From Dolomedes plantarius (lineage: Eukaryota; Arthropoda; Arachnida; Araneae; Dolomedidae): 64,000 bases of DNA. The stretch covers positions 205,761,493-205,825,492 of the forward strand of contig OU015492.1 of assembly GCA_907164885.2 (NCBI GenBank), written 5' to 3'. Shown here piece after piece: positions 35,563-47,278 of this stretch. The position numbers and the translations under genes were made by a program. The notes beneath the pieces were generated by a model. The model was not told where the DNA came from and did no database searches. It saw only the letters and a list, made by a program, of their open reading frames with translations. Position 1 is the stretch's first letter; every line of letters begins with the position of its first letter.

Positions 35563-37191
35563 TACGTCACTGTAGCAAAACCACAGCGCCACATCCCAAT
35601 GAAGTTTTAAAAAAATTTATAAAACAGAAACCCTATCCTAAACGTCTTTAAAATATATCCGAATCTAAATGCCATTTTTTTTAAACTTTTAAATTGCGGA
35701 AATTATTAGGGAAATTGTTCTTACGTAGGTTTTCCTCGAAAATGCTACATGCCTCCAAAAAATCTTCATCGTTATTACAAATATGCTTTATTCTGTTAAG
35801 AGGTGAGTGAAAAATATTATAATAAATTTTATAGTTCCATAGCAACCTGAGCTATTATTTCGTAACTGAACTTTTACTAAGCTTAATTATTTACTAAATT
35901 AAGATAGAAAGGAAAAAACTGATCAGAGAAACATGGAATAGGCGTATTGCAAGCTGTATGTTCGTCACGAAAACCTTTAGTTTATTGGTCATACCATGTG
36001 TTATATGACCGTTGTTAAGAATGAAATTACCGAAATATATTATATTGTTTTTTAGAATATGCTATAAATAAATGATTTGAAAAAATAAAACTTCAGTGCT
36101 TACAACCACTGCATTTTATTGCTGCTGTACGTTCTTAGATAATTTGGGGACAGAACTTTTACTGAACTTTATCATATATTAAGATAGAAATGAAAAAATT
36201 GATTTTAGAAACATGAAAGAGGCTTTAAGTATATGTTCGTGTCCAAGACCCTGAGTTTATTGTACATGAATATATCATGTGTTTTGTCAAATGTTGTTAT
36301 GAATATTTAATATTTGTAATGATACATTACAAAATATTAATATTTATAAACAATATCATAATTTAATGAACGTTTTCAATCAAGGCAAACATAATAATGT
36401 TGCGTGAGCTAGATAAATCTAGTGATCGAGAAGTATGTAAACAAATTGGTTTTCGGACAGCAAATGTAAACTCCTGTGTTCGCCTTAGAATCTGACCTAG
36501 TGTTATTTTCACATGCGTGGATGTCGTTCATTGCAGAAAAGGAAATTATGCAGATTTCTGTAGAGTATAGCGACAGTGAGGAAACAGAAAAAGTAAACAG
36601 AGGTTCAATTGTGAAATAATTTCAATATTTATTAATACAGTTGTAAAAACTAAACTATTGAAGGAGGCTTTGCAGTTTTCACCCAATATCTGAATATAAT
36701 TTAATAGCTTCGTTTGTATTTTTTATTGGAATACTCATCGAGATATCGATCATGTTGTTTAATATTAAATGACTTTTGGCATGAAATATATTCATTTTCA
36801 ACGTTAAAAACAAACATTACGGATCAATTGTGCATGATTTTTTATTTACTTCCTAGAAATCAATACTTTAGCTTTACCCAGGAGAAAAAGAAACTTCACA
36901 AATCATGATAACACGGGAAATAAATCAGATATTAGTTTTTTTTTCTGATTAACAAAAAGCTTAAAAGATATGGCTAAAGAAGTGTGAAGGGAAAATTTGC
37001 CAGATCTCTGAATATTCACCTTCACTTATAATATAAACTGCAATATCAAATGACTGACGAGTAAGGTGAAGTAGATATATCATTGGCCCCTGAACATCAT
37101 TGCTGAGCAGAAGTTCCTCTTTCCATGAGGCTACGGACCAAAACCCTTTAATGAATCTTTTTAACTTTTGAATGCACGTCCAAGGAAATAA
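35563..37191. other. Non-coding DNA with a diverged tandem duplication
   Basis: A block starting GAACTTTTACT at 35868 recurs at 36153 (period about 285). Both copies carry TTAAGATAGAAA, GAAACATG, TATGTTCGT and a CATGTGTT stretch in the same order. They are clearly diverged. No coding signal was recognised in the remainder. Confidence 0.6.
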
Positions 37192-37524
37192 GTTGTTGTT
37201 GTTGTTTCTAATGCCGCCTGGCTGTAAGTTCCATACCAGGTCCATATAGGCTTCAGGATGAAGTGTATGGCTCCGGTTAATTTAGCACCTCAATGGTCGG
37301 AGTCCGTCTTAGCTAGTTGACACCTCAATTTTGACCGAGCAACCCCAGGGGCGACAGTCCCTCTCCTACCCTCTGCGACATCACATAGGCACTTTCTGAT
37401 CTATGGATTTAACGTCCTCATATCTGGCCTATAGACTGAGGTATTTAATTTCGCGCGTCGGGATTTGATCCGAGGACCCCAAGCCCCGAAAGCCAGCACG
37501 CTATCACAAGGCTACCTCGAGCCA
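37192..37524 (-). mobile_element. tRNA-derived SINE, minus strand
   Basis: Read on the minus strand, it starts with a tRNA-like head GGCTCGAGGTAGCCTTGTGA (A box, about 37505-37524), then GGTCCTCGGATCAAATCCC (B box, about 37461-37480). A roughly 230-base body follows, with the 3' tail TTAGAAACAACAACAAC at 37192-37208. A simple short repeat as tail is typical of SINEs that borrow LINE machinery. It is more GC-rich than its flanks. I count it as a third SINE family in the window. Confidence 0.82.
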
Positions 37525-38176
37525 ATGGAAACAATTGCAGATGAAATATCGGTACCAAATATTTATTTTCATGCTGTAAGATGCGAACTATTCCGCTTGG
37601 CATTAATTCGGACATTAACTTATGAGTAGAGAAAGAGAGAAGAAAACTGTAAATTTGATGACATAAAATAAGATGTAGAGAACGACCAGCAACTTATTTT
37701 ATTATTTTAAACAAAAAGAGTGTTTATTTCAGATTGACTTTTCTTTAAGTATTTCATTCTGACTGCTTGGCTGTCAGTTTAAATTAAACAGGAAGACTTT
37801 CTATGGCTTAAATTGTTTATTCCTAATATTTTTTATCTAGTTTTTTCGGTACGGGACACTTGTTTATAATTTAATGAATCTCTTGTCACCCTTGTCGCAT
37901 TCCTGTTACCTTTACCTACTTGAAATGAATAATTATTCCCTCCATACATCATAATTAATTTAAAATTCCTATTAGTGGGTTTAAAAATTAAGTAAATCAG
38001 ACGCCTACCTGAAGTTCCCGGACATAAATATCACTGAAAATAAAAGAGACTATCATCAAAAGTATGTTGTATCTCGCTGTAGCAACATTTATAATTTTCA
38101 GAGTCCACTGTCACAAGAGTCCCAGGCATAAATCTTTAATCCTGTATCAAATGAAGTTAATGAGGTGTTAGTATTA
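37525..38176. other. Unique AT-rich DNA, nothing recognised
   Basis: No domain, repeat or element end recognised between the SINE and the Helitron. Confidence 0.6.
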
Positions 38177-38853
38177 TCTATGTATATAAAACAGTTCCGT
38201 AACTGACTGACTCACTGACATACAACGCACAGACCAAACCTCTGGACCTAAAGGGCTGAAATATGGGATGGTGATTCTTCTTATAGTGTAGGGGTGCAAT
38301 GAGAAAGATTTTTGAAAAATTCTTCTTGGAATTTTTAAAATTAAATTTTTGAGCTGTTTTAGTAACTTTTATCAAATTTGCCTTTAAAATAATAATCTGG
38401 GGATTATGAAATTTATATCACGAAAAATATCATAAAAATTCCTTTAAAATGAAATCTATTTCGAATATTTACCTCCATTTTCTGATTTTTGGTGAATCTT
38501 TAAAGATTAAATTTTAGAATTTAATTTATTAAATGTCAATCACGTGATTTCTTTTCTGGTAATTTAAATAAACTTATCAATGAAATAGACAAAAAAATAT
38601 TTTTCCCCTTGCTAGAGGATTGGACATTATCCGAAAATATATTAAAATACGGTAAAAGATATGTTCCTCAAACTGTACTATATTAACTGTACTATATTCT
38701 TTAGTATGTCCTATTAGATTTAATTTGAATATTTTCTCCTACATTATTTTGTCTATGAAAAATATCTCTTACGATTTTTTTGTAAATATATATATATTTT
38801 TTTTTTTACATCAATTGTATACATTGATCGTCGTATTTATTATACACACACAT

Positions 38854-38909
<56 letters not shown>

Positions 38910-39000
38910 GTATTTATTTATTTATTGGCATTAATTGCATACATTGACCGTTGTATTTAATTAGAATGAACTCCGTAGCGAAGTGCGGGTTCTCAGCTAG
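38177..39000 (+). mobile_element. Non-autonomous Helitron, copy c (complete)
   Basis: Both ends are canonical: A then TCTATGTATATAAAACAGTT at 38177, and at the right the hairpin CCGTAGCGAAGTGCGG, TTCTCAG and CTAG, followed by T at 39001. There is no target duplication. Inside, a (CA)n-(TA)n microsatellite (about 38844-38910) sits in the same place as the TA tract of copies a and d. This copy and copy d share a segment of about 110 bases (about 38640-38750, with AACTGTACTATATTAACTGT) that copies a and b lack, which defines two subfamilies. Confidence 0.92.
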
Positions 39001-40899
39001 TCTATTCATAGAAAAACACCAGAAAAGTGTTTCAAGTGATAAGGGGTTTCATCTTCCATGAAATGGATTAGAGAAAGGATTCTTAATGTCGTTTTCCCCA
39101 ATTTCCTTATTAGATGTAGTATCAAATATAGGAACAACAGTTCTTCAGAATGATATCTATATAAACTAATCATACCTATGGATAATATGATAATCAGTGG
39201 GTTGTAACAGACTGTTTAGGGCACGGAATGGTTTTAAGTTAACACTTAATGCTTAATTTAGACAGTATGGGGTCCTCTGAAACACATTCATAATCTTATC
39301 GCGTTTCTACAAAAAAAAAAAGAAAAATGTACTTTTCTCGGTACTCGTATTTTCACTTATTTGAAAATATAATATTTTTGAACTGAGACTTAAATTTTCA
39401 TCATAATTAAGTAATACAAGCAATAATACCCCGAAACGATTGAATTAAAAATGCTTCTTAATAACATGACGCTAAAATATACTTGAGATGATATACATCT
39501 CCATTTATAGTAAAATGTATTAAAATCTCTATTGAAAAAATAAAAGGTTTGAGCCGGACAAATATTTTTTCAACTATTTGTAAATTCAAATGCAAGGTTG
39601 GCTCAGATGATTAGATTATCAGTTCACTTAACTGCAATTTTAATGCATTTAAAACGCAACCATTTATAAAATTTTACTCAGAAAGGTTTTTCTACTTTTC
39701 GTATGAAGACGTTATCATCTTCAAAATTTTGGTCTGAATTTATATCATACTGCGTGCAGTTGATAAACGAAATAGAAAATAAATACTATATAAGATTTAA
39801 ATTGATTTTAATGCATAACTATAGGATCGTTTTGATGCTCCTTAAAAATAGCTGGTTCTTGATTCAAGGTTTGTTACTCTAAACTTCGTGACGTTATTCA
39901 GGGCCTTCTAAGAACTTGAATGAATTAATATCTGAAGTAAGAATCTTTAAAAGTGATACGATTTTACGTATGCTACTATCAAATACTTACATATATGAAG
40001 TACCTTTACATGGGAGATCCGTATGCATCTACTGTATAACGGGCCATTTATTTCACTTTTAATGGTGGGCCAACACCAAGGTTTTAGACTAAATATATCT
40101 CATGTTTTTATCATTTTACGCATCTTACAGACGTAGTATAAGGGTACATTGTATCTGGAAATAAATTTCATTCGGTTTATTATTTTTTGTGTATATAAAG
40201 TTCAATGTTATATATTACAATCATAACAAAACTACTGTGTTAATTATTTTCATCTTTGAATCTGGATGAAAAAATACTGAAACTCCATAGGTTAAGGTTT
40301 AACTTTAATCTTTAAAAATATGTTTCTCTGCATATCATTTTTAACGAAATAAACTATATTTTCAAAACGTGTTTATAAAAAATGCCGTGATTTGTTCCAG
40401 GTAATTATCAAATATAATTGGAATTTGGTAATTTATATGTAACATCAGAAACAAAATTTAAAGTTTCGAGAGCAGTTTCAATAAATTTGTTCAAAGAATT
40501 AAGGGCCTGTTCATCACATTTAAAATTTCCTGTTCAGAAATTTCTGTGCGATGAATGTATGATGGTTAATTAGTAAAATCAAAAGTCATGCGTCTAATTT
40601 TGTAAACACTAATTTACTTTACCCTGAGTTTTGAGTGCTAAAACAGTTTTAACCTTACAGCATTAAGAAACATGATTACATTTGTAAGGTATACACAAGA
40701 TTCGATTCACAAGAATCGAACTTTTGAGTGAATGAATTAAAGAAGCTGTTTGGGATATGCTAATTTCGGCATACGCGCTTAGTATAAATACCATGCAGCG
40801 TCATTAATGAAAAAAAGTTGTTAATGTTGAATAGGTGTTATCCTGCGCTAGTGCTTAGCAGGCCCAAAGTTTACGTGGCAGTACTGCTGGTTTGACTTA
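39001..40899. other. Unique AT-rich DNA, nothing recognised
   Basis: About 1.9 kb between the Helitron and the hAT MITE. No protein motif, inverted termini or tandem array was noticed. Confidence 0.6.
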
Positions 40900-40907
40900 C
40901 TGGTGGG

Positions 40908-41084
40908 CAGTGGCGCACCCAGGGGGGGCCCAGGGGGCCCTGGCCCCCCCCAAAGAAGTAGAAATATTGATTTTGCATTATAAATATTTGTATTCATTCA
41001 TCTCGGCCCCCCCCATGCATTATAAATATTTTTATCCATTCATCTCGGGCCCCCCCCCAAGAAAAAATCCTGGGTGCGCCACTG
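40908..41084. mobile_element. 177-bp hAT-type MITE with 8-bp target duplication
   Basis: Termini CAGTGGCGCACCCAGG and, inverted, CAGTGGCGCACCCAGGAT are bounded by an exact 8-base direct repeat, CTGGTGGG, at 40900-40907 and 41085-41092. Eight-base duplications are the hAT signature. The inside holds long C and G runs and two copies of a CATTATAAATATTT...CATTCATCTCGG unit of about 40 bases. There is no coding capacity. Confidence 0.92.
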
Positions 41085-41092
41085 CTGGTGGG

Positions 41093-42119
41093 TTGTGAGT
41101 ATTGAAAATATATTGTTCTTGAAAGCTGTATTTATATATTCCGTACAAGTAGTACGTATGCTTATTGCTGTAAAAGCAAATTCTATATGTGCAACGAACT
41201 CAATAAACATTGTTTCATGTATAAACTGTGTTTGTATGAAATTCATTTAGAGTGCCACTTCAAATTATATACACCCAAGTCTGGGTAGAAGTGAGCTATT
41301 TACTCTATGCATTTATCGAAGGAAATAAATTTGTATTTTCGTCTTAAAAGACAACTGGTAGTAGTTTAGCTTGTATTTTTTTTATAAATTAATTTAATTT
41401 TTCTTATTCTAGAAGACAAAATATACTGCCCCATTGTTATGGTTCAATATTTCATGCAATTCACCCACTGAATGCTTCCGATTGACCAATACATGATCCT
41501 ATTACCCATCCTTATCCCTTTCAATCTATGTTAAAAGACCCCCAGAGGAGAGTAAATTACGAACTCTGAAGCCAATTATCGTAACTTTTCCTTCCCGCCA
41601 TGCTTTTCCATTATAACGCGGATTCTTCCTGAGGCGAAATGTCGAAGCCATGTGTTACCGATTGTAAATGGTAAAAGGAACGAGCATAACAGACTTCCCG
41701 CTATCATATGCCACTTCCCTTTATCAGATTTGCATTGAACTCATCTTTTACATCCCTCTTGATGATCGTTTTTTTTCTTCTTCTTTCTGTGCTTGGCAAT
41801 TTCGAAAATTAAAAGCGAGATGGGGAAAAGTCACTTCTCTGTGGAATCCGGGATGTTTTTGAAATGCGTAAATTTCGTTTACATCTTGCAACAACTTAGA
41901 GGACAGGAAAATCTATGGCTTGGAAAAGTTCCTCGAAGATATAAGAAAGGCCGCATTGTTTATAAAAAAATTACTTTAATATTTTACTATCAAAATACAG
42001 GAAGACCATTATTCATGTTTTTATTTTTTCAAATTGGCTCTTCGGGTTTTTTAAATAATAAAAAAGCTATATTATTTGCATACCACTTGACAATATATAT
42101 ACAGAGATTTAAAAATATA
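41093..42119. other. Unique DNA, no gene identified
   Basis: Somewhat less AT-rich than average from about 41460 to 41900. Frames at 41668-41862 and 41793-42167 have no recognisable domain. A short exon or regulatory sequence cannot be excluded by eye. Confidence 0.5.
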
Positions 42120-42121
42120 TA

Positions 42122-42294
42122 CAGTGGAATCTCGATCTATCGTTTTTCAAGGTACCGATTGAAATGAACGATAAATGCGGGAAAACGATAGATGTGGAAA
42201 CATAACAAAGCAATATGATCGTTGGGACTGGATAAAGTGAATGACACATACGGAAAAACGATAGATCCGAAAACGATCGATCGAGATTCCACTG
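42122..42294. mobile_element. 173-bp pogo/Tc1-type MITE
   Basis: TIRs CAGTGGAATCTCGATCTATC and, inverted, CAGTGGAATCTCGATCGATC have TA on both outer sides (42120-42121 and 42295-42296). Internal ACGATAGAT motifs recur in both orientations. The CAGTNGAAT/CCTCG terminal style is that of pogo/Tigger-like members of the Tc1/mariner superfamily. There is no coding capacity. Confidence 0.85.
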
Positions 42295-42296
42295 TA

Positions 42297-42957
42297 TTAA
42301 TAGAAAATGCGAATAGATATGTAAGTACATTCACTCAGCTGCTGCATTATTGTTAACAGCCGTAAAAATTAATTCAACAAACTAATTATTATTTACAACA
42401 ATATATGGAAAATTTTTAATAAAGTTATGTTCAAATTAGTTTGCTAGACATCTCAATAATATGAGAATCTATTGCTAGACATCTCAATAATAAGAACATA
42501 CTTCGCCACACGTTAGATATAACACTAAAGGAAAAGAACAGAAATAGCATTAAGTATTAAATCGTAACTTTTGGGAATTAATTGTAACTAGAGGCAAACG
42601 GCCCACAAATGTAAATTAAGAGTGTAATTTACAAAATTTCTTTATAAATAATAAACAAAACTAAGCTTCTTGAATTCATAAAATTATTTTTGGGATATTA
42701 TATTTAATTGAATTAATGAGGCAATCGGTATTTTTAAGATAATAAGCCGAAAATTACTCAGTTTCTACAAAGGGATTTATTAATAGATACCCTACTAGAT
42801 TAACTGAGCCCATAACATGCATTATTAATTATGTCATTCGCTTTGAGTCACTTAATGCAGTTGCAGGGCTTTTGTGATCATTCTTGCCCAGAAGTAGGTC
42901 TTGTTTATATATATTGACATATTTTTTTCTAGTATAATGTGGTAAATTATATGTATA
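42297..42957. other. Unique AT-rich DNA, nothing recognised
   Basis: One imperfect duplication of about 20 bases (TTGCTAGACATCTCAATAAT) occurs at about 42440 and 42472. Nothing else stands out. Confidence 0.6.
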
Positions 42958-43640
42958 CTATCCGTTGCGCGACCAGCATGGTCGCTTTTAGTTTTATATT
43001 TTCTTTTGCAAAACAACTCAACTGAAAGAAACATCAGGTGCGAACCCAACCAAAAATTTATAATCATTGCAAAATTCTCTATAAGGCTGATTCTAAAACA
43101 TCGTGATTAAAAAATTGTGAATTTCCATTACTTCAGAACAGAGTTAAAGATAAGAGTGAGAAACCCAACACCAATGATTTTAAAAATTACATTCCTCTCT
43201 GTATGTAATATTTTTCAAAATTAAGCTATCTAGACTATATAATTACGCCAAATAAGAAATTCACTTAAAAAAGAAGTAAAATTTCAGCAAGTACTAAAAT
43301 ATAGTGGGATTTAATTCACTCTCTGTATGTGCTATTTTTCACAATTCAGATATTTATACTTAATCATATCAAATAAAAAACTGCTGTAGAAAATTAACTC
43401 TTATTTGCTATTAGATATTATAATGCATTTATTAATATTTTACTATGGTATTCCTCAAACTTCTTGATATATACAGTTGAGTATTTCAGAAATAGGAGAT
43501 ACTACAGTAACAGAATCAAAAGAACGGATTCTAGATAAACCTACATACATCTGTCCATGACTAAACACTGGATTTGATAGGTCTAAACATATTTTGTCAA
43601 AAGTTTGTCCTCTTACATACATTTAGAAAAACCGATGGAA
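42958..43640 (-). mobile_element. 3' end of a different, formerly autonomous Helitron
   Basis: On the minus strand a helicase C-terminus (43432-43620) is followed about 440 bases later by a perfect 7-bp hairpin, GCGACCA-TGC-TGGTCGC (42969-42985). Eight bases on comes ATAG then T at 42957. Hairpin plus a CTRR-like end in the correct place after the helicase is the expected Helitron 3' terminus, with the first base of CTAG mutated to A. The hairpin differs from that of the four non-autonomous copies, so this is another family. The 5' part is not found. Confidence 0.72.
43432..43620 (-). pseudogene. Helitron helicase (Pif1-like) C-terminal fragment
   Basis: The minus strand reads GQTFDKICLDLSNPVFSHGQ followed by MYVGLSRIRSFDSVTV, the C-terminal helicase motifs of Pif1-family and Helitron RepHel proteins (usually GQTLD...FSHGQLYVALSR). 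It continues to ...CIYQEVLRNTIVKY and a stop at 43432-43434. Helitron helicases commonly end in a VYKEVL-like sequence. Upstream of GQT the frame is broken (stop before MYVRGQT, where AINKAQGQT is expected), and no Walker A motif or Rep domain is seen. It is a relic of about 60 codons. A host Pif1 gene is unlikely because of the Helitron-like end downstream. Confidence 0.82.
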
Positions 43641-43816
43641 CAAAAGAATAAATTAAAATTATTCACGAGTATAATACACCAATTGTACCATAATTACGTA
43701 ATATCTTCGAGTCACTACACACATGTGGTTGGCCGCTAATGTTTACATCTGGTAGTTGCAGTCGTTGCCATTCGGAGTGTAGAAATATCGCCGATTTTTG
43801 TGCCGCATACCTACGA

Positions 43817-44077
<261 letters not shown>

Positions 44078-44794
44078 GTTTATGACTGGGGGGGGGGGGG
44101 TTGTGACCCCCCAACCCTGGTTAAACATGTTTTAAGCCAGGCAACACTCCCGGAGGTCGGCTATAACACCAAGACAGTAATAAAAAATCATGAAGAGGAA
44201 AAATATTTTAGGTGAAATAGATAAGTTAAACCAGATTTTTTTACTAATATAGTCAACTAAAACATAATTACAAGATGAATAGAATGAAAAATCTTAATAC
44301 TAAGTTATAGAAATAGAATAATACTAATTAACTAAATAATTACTCACTAACATATACACTATACATATTAAGATACAAAATACTTAGCTGCCACCAAGCA
44401 ATGAGACACGAAACTCATGCACACTCACATTTTTATAGACATAGTAGGGATAAATATCGCCGTATTAGGGAAATTTTTAGTGTTGCCAACTTTTTTTAAA
44501 ACGATTCATACAATCTTTATTGTCTAAATAAAAAAACTGGGTTAGAATAGATACAAGGAAATTTACAGGAAAACCCTCGTCAATAGCTATAGTTAAGAAT
44601 TTAATTATACTGACGTCCATAGTTTTTTTGTTTGAATGTAAACGTTGACAACGTATTAACTGGTTAGTAACAATATTGCGTTTAATATTTAAATGTAGAG
44701 CATTATTCCAGTTCATAATCCTAACAGTTTTAAAGTTGTAAAACTCGCGTTTATCATATAGACAGTATGATATTAGATTTTGATTAACATTTAA

Positions 44795-46272
44795 AACCCT
44801 TTCGCGACGGCAGTTCCGATCACGCGCTTTCCTCTGAGGCCGGAGGTTTTTCTCGTGAGCGTACCTTCCAGGCCGGCGGACTTTTAAGCGCTAAGCCTAA
44901 ATTTACGAAAAATTCTAAAATAGTAACATTTACAAACAAATCTATTTATTTAAGCTATATATGGGTTACTTACACATTCTTTTATTATTTTTCCACTAAA
45001 AAATTTTTGTTATACAGTTTATAATATTTTTCGCTGGGACATAATGTCGAAATCCTACTCTCCCTTTCCACAGTAAGAGACTTTCTTCAACTGATATATT
45101 CCTATCAGGAATATATCAAATATATGTCAATAATATATCAAGAACTCTGAAAGTTTTGAATGATTAAATCTAAAAAAGGTTTAATTTTTTTCAATCTTTT
45201 TGGCATCAGAAGAAGTGAAATGCCAGTATCGAAGAATTTCGATGCGTTTGTCCCGACTCATAACCTTACTGAAAACAGGTGTTGCAATCCTGGGATTCGT
45301 TGAGTAGTACATCTTAATTTTCGGTTTTTTCACGATACCCATTAAAATTGTCAAATCAAATTAAACAAACATTTCTTCTTTAGTTACAGGCAAAAATACT
45401 TCGAGGATGAACTCTGTTCACTTTCCGGATTTATGTACCTCTTATACGCATTAATTTGGTTAGTATAATATAATACGCATTAATTTAGTTATTAAATACA
45501 TTACAGTTTCATCAAAAAAAAACATCTGAAATAATCCAATTCATTTGATACAGCATCATGGACTTTTATTTCGCATGCCGCTGTGAATGTTAGTTGAGTT
45601 AAATCCCTTACGTGAGAAGACCACGAAGAAGTACCATCCCGCGATATACTCAGAATAGAAATGTCTGAGTATCTTCATCATCACTCTGATCCCGATGTTC
45701 CAAATAAACAGATTCACCGGAAGAGATTTCTGTATCACTGTCACTACTTTCATAATCAGACACATTTCTCATCAATTCAGAAATTTCGCCTTCTGTTAAA
45801 TATTTTCTCCTTTTCTCCATATTAAATCATCAAAGGAAAGAAATCTCACTGCAACAGAATCTGATTCTGACTCAAAACCCATATACCCAATGCTACAATC
45901 CCACCGCAAAAGAAAAATAAACAAAGATATCTCGTAAACAAAGACCACGTGCAAAGTTTAAATGCCCTACCCGTTGACAGTCAAACGCAATACATCCATT
46001 CCTCCGTTTGTTTACATAAAACGATAGACCGCATGTGATTCATACTAGTCTTGTTTTCGAATAGAAGGTCCCAACTACATGTACTCCAAATTTAATAGAC
46101 ATTGGGTGCCATCTTGTGCCCCAAAAATTAACTAATAAAACGTTCCGAACTACTGACACGTATAGGTGACGTTCGGCCACAAACGCGGATAGCTGCTGTC
46201 GCGTATACGTGACGTTCGGCCAGAAACGCGGATAGCTGCTGGCACGTATACGTGACGGTCGCCGCGAAAGGG
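44795..46272 (-). mobile_element. piggyBac-superfamily element inserted in the RT gene
   Basis: Exact TTAA duplications at 44791-44794 and 46273-46276. The termini are (AA)CCCTTTCGCGACGGC on the left and, inverted, CCCTTTCGCGGCGACC on the right, the CCC start typical of piggyBac. The right subterminal region has a 43-bp tandem unit (CGTATACGTGACGTTCGGCC...) starting at 46159, 46202 and 46245. Length is 1,478 bp, short for an autonomous piggyBac, and only parts of a transposase remain. GC content is higher at both ends than in the host element. Confidence 0.9.
45185..45820 (-). pseudogene. piggyBac transposase fragments
   Basis: From an ATG at 45818-45820 the minus strand reads MEKRRKYLTEGEISELMRNV then an acidic run (SSDSDTEISSGESVYLEHRD), the acidic N-terminus of a piggyBac transposase. 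At about 45385-45190 it reads MGIVKKPKIKMYYSTNPRIA then TPVFSKVMSRDKRIEILRYW and HFTS, the conserved N-terminal core that precedes the catalytic domain. The catalytic DDD region is absent. The gene has been deleted internally and cannot make an active enzyme. It is not the same family as the piggyBac at 31175. Confidence 0.85.
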
Positions 46273-47003
46273 TTAAACTCAAGTCTAAAAATACCAAATT
46301 TCCATAGTTATCTTTATCAGTCTCCACTAGTTTAAGATTTTTAGGGTAAAAATTAATATCTATTGCATTTAAGTTTTCATTAACACATATGAGTATATCA
46401 TCTACATATCGGAAAAACATAAGTTCATTTAGAATCATTACACCTCTTTCATAAAAGTGAAGGTATATATCTGCTAAAGCAGATGAGCATCCTCCACCGA
46501 TTGGTATTCCATGTATTTGTTTATAGAAGTTTCTACCATTATATAAAACTGCTTCATAAAGTACAAGATCTAATAACGCACGATATTTATTTTCAGTTAT
46601 ATATGTCTTTAAATCATATTGATCGTATAATCCATATATAATACTATAGAGATCTTTTAGGTCGATAGAGTTGAAAAGATCTGTAAAATCGTAGCTTTTA
46701 ACGTTTGTTATATCACCTTTACCTTTTATCTGTTTAACTATTTCTAAGCTATTATTGATGAAATAGGCACCCTCTTTACTTATTTTTTTATAAACTATTT
46801 TAAGTATATTTAAAAGTTCATTATTAGCAAGCGTTAAGTATGTATTGCAGCCCACATTAACAGTTCTAAATTTAACAGGTGATTTATGAAATTTAGGGAT
46901 TAAGACTAAATAGGGAAACTTAAGATTTTTAATATCACCGTGCAGGTTATGATATTAAAAATACCACCTCCAACTATACCACCTCCAACTATACCACCTC
47001 AAT

Positions 47004-47119
47004 TATACCACCTCCAATTCCGTTTTTTGATTATTTATATATGTCTATCTTATTTCAGGTTATAGGAGTATTAAATGGTCACATCTGCCCTTTTAATCAT
47101 CTTAATTTTAAATATCTAT
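47004..47119. repeat. Right inverted repeat of the RT element
   Basis: Reverse-complement partner of 43962-44077. Tandem ATACCACCTCC units extend from it towards the gene. Confidence 0.93.
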
Positions 47120-47203
47120 ATATCGTAAATATTTTTGTGAGCAGCTTAACGCCTAAAATTTATTTACTCATTTTTGTTTCATATTAAGTAATTTACATTT
47201 GTA

Positions 47204-47206
<3 letters not shown>

Positions 47207-47274
<68 letters not shown>
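47207..47274. repeat. (TA)n microsatellite
   Basis: About 68 bases of TA, 87 bases outside the right inverted repeat of the RT element. Confidence 0.97.

Positions 47275-47278
<4 letters not shown>

Larger units (their letters stand above)
44477..46957 (-). pseudogene. Reverse transcriptase, split by a piggyBac insertion
   Basis: The minus-strand frame opens at about 46957 with NLHGDIKNLKFPYLVLIPKF then HKSPVKFRT. That is the lead-in block (IPKxHK.P...R) of Penelope-like and related reverse transcriptases. Motif A is KSYDFTDLFNS, motif B is YKQIHGIPIGGGCSSALADI, and motif C is FRYVDDILI with both aspartates. At DLSL (about 46277) a piggyBac element interrupts. The frame resumes at 44790 as NVNQNLISYCLYDKREFYNF and runs to about 44477. 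Removing the insert and one TTAA keeps the frame open, so the gene was intact across this site when hit. The N-terminal part normal for such proteins is missing. It resembles a group of uncharacterised animal RT proteins with LYRQVVGIPMGTNCAP-like cores, from memory. Confidence 0.82.

Noticed and set aside
38100..38130. AGTCCACTGTCAC resembling the TIR of the 48836 MITE
   Set aside because: No TTAA and no partner terminus nearby; probably chance.
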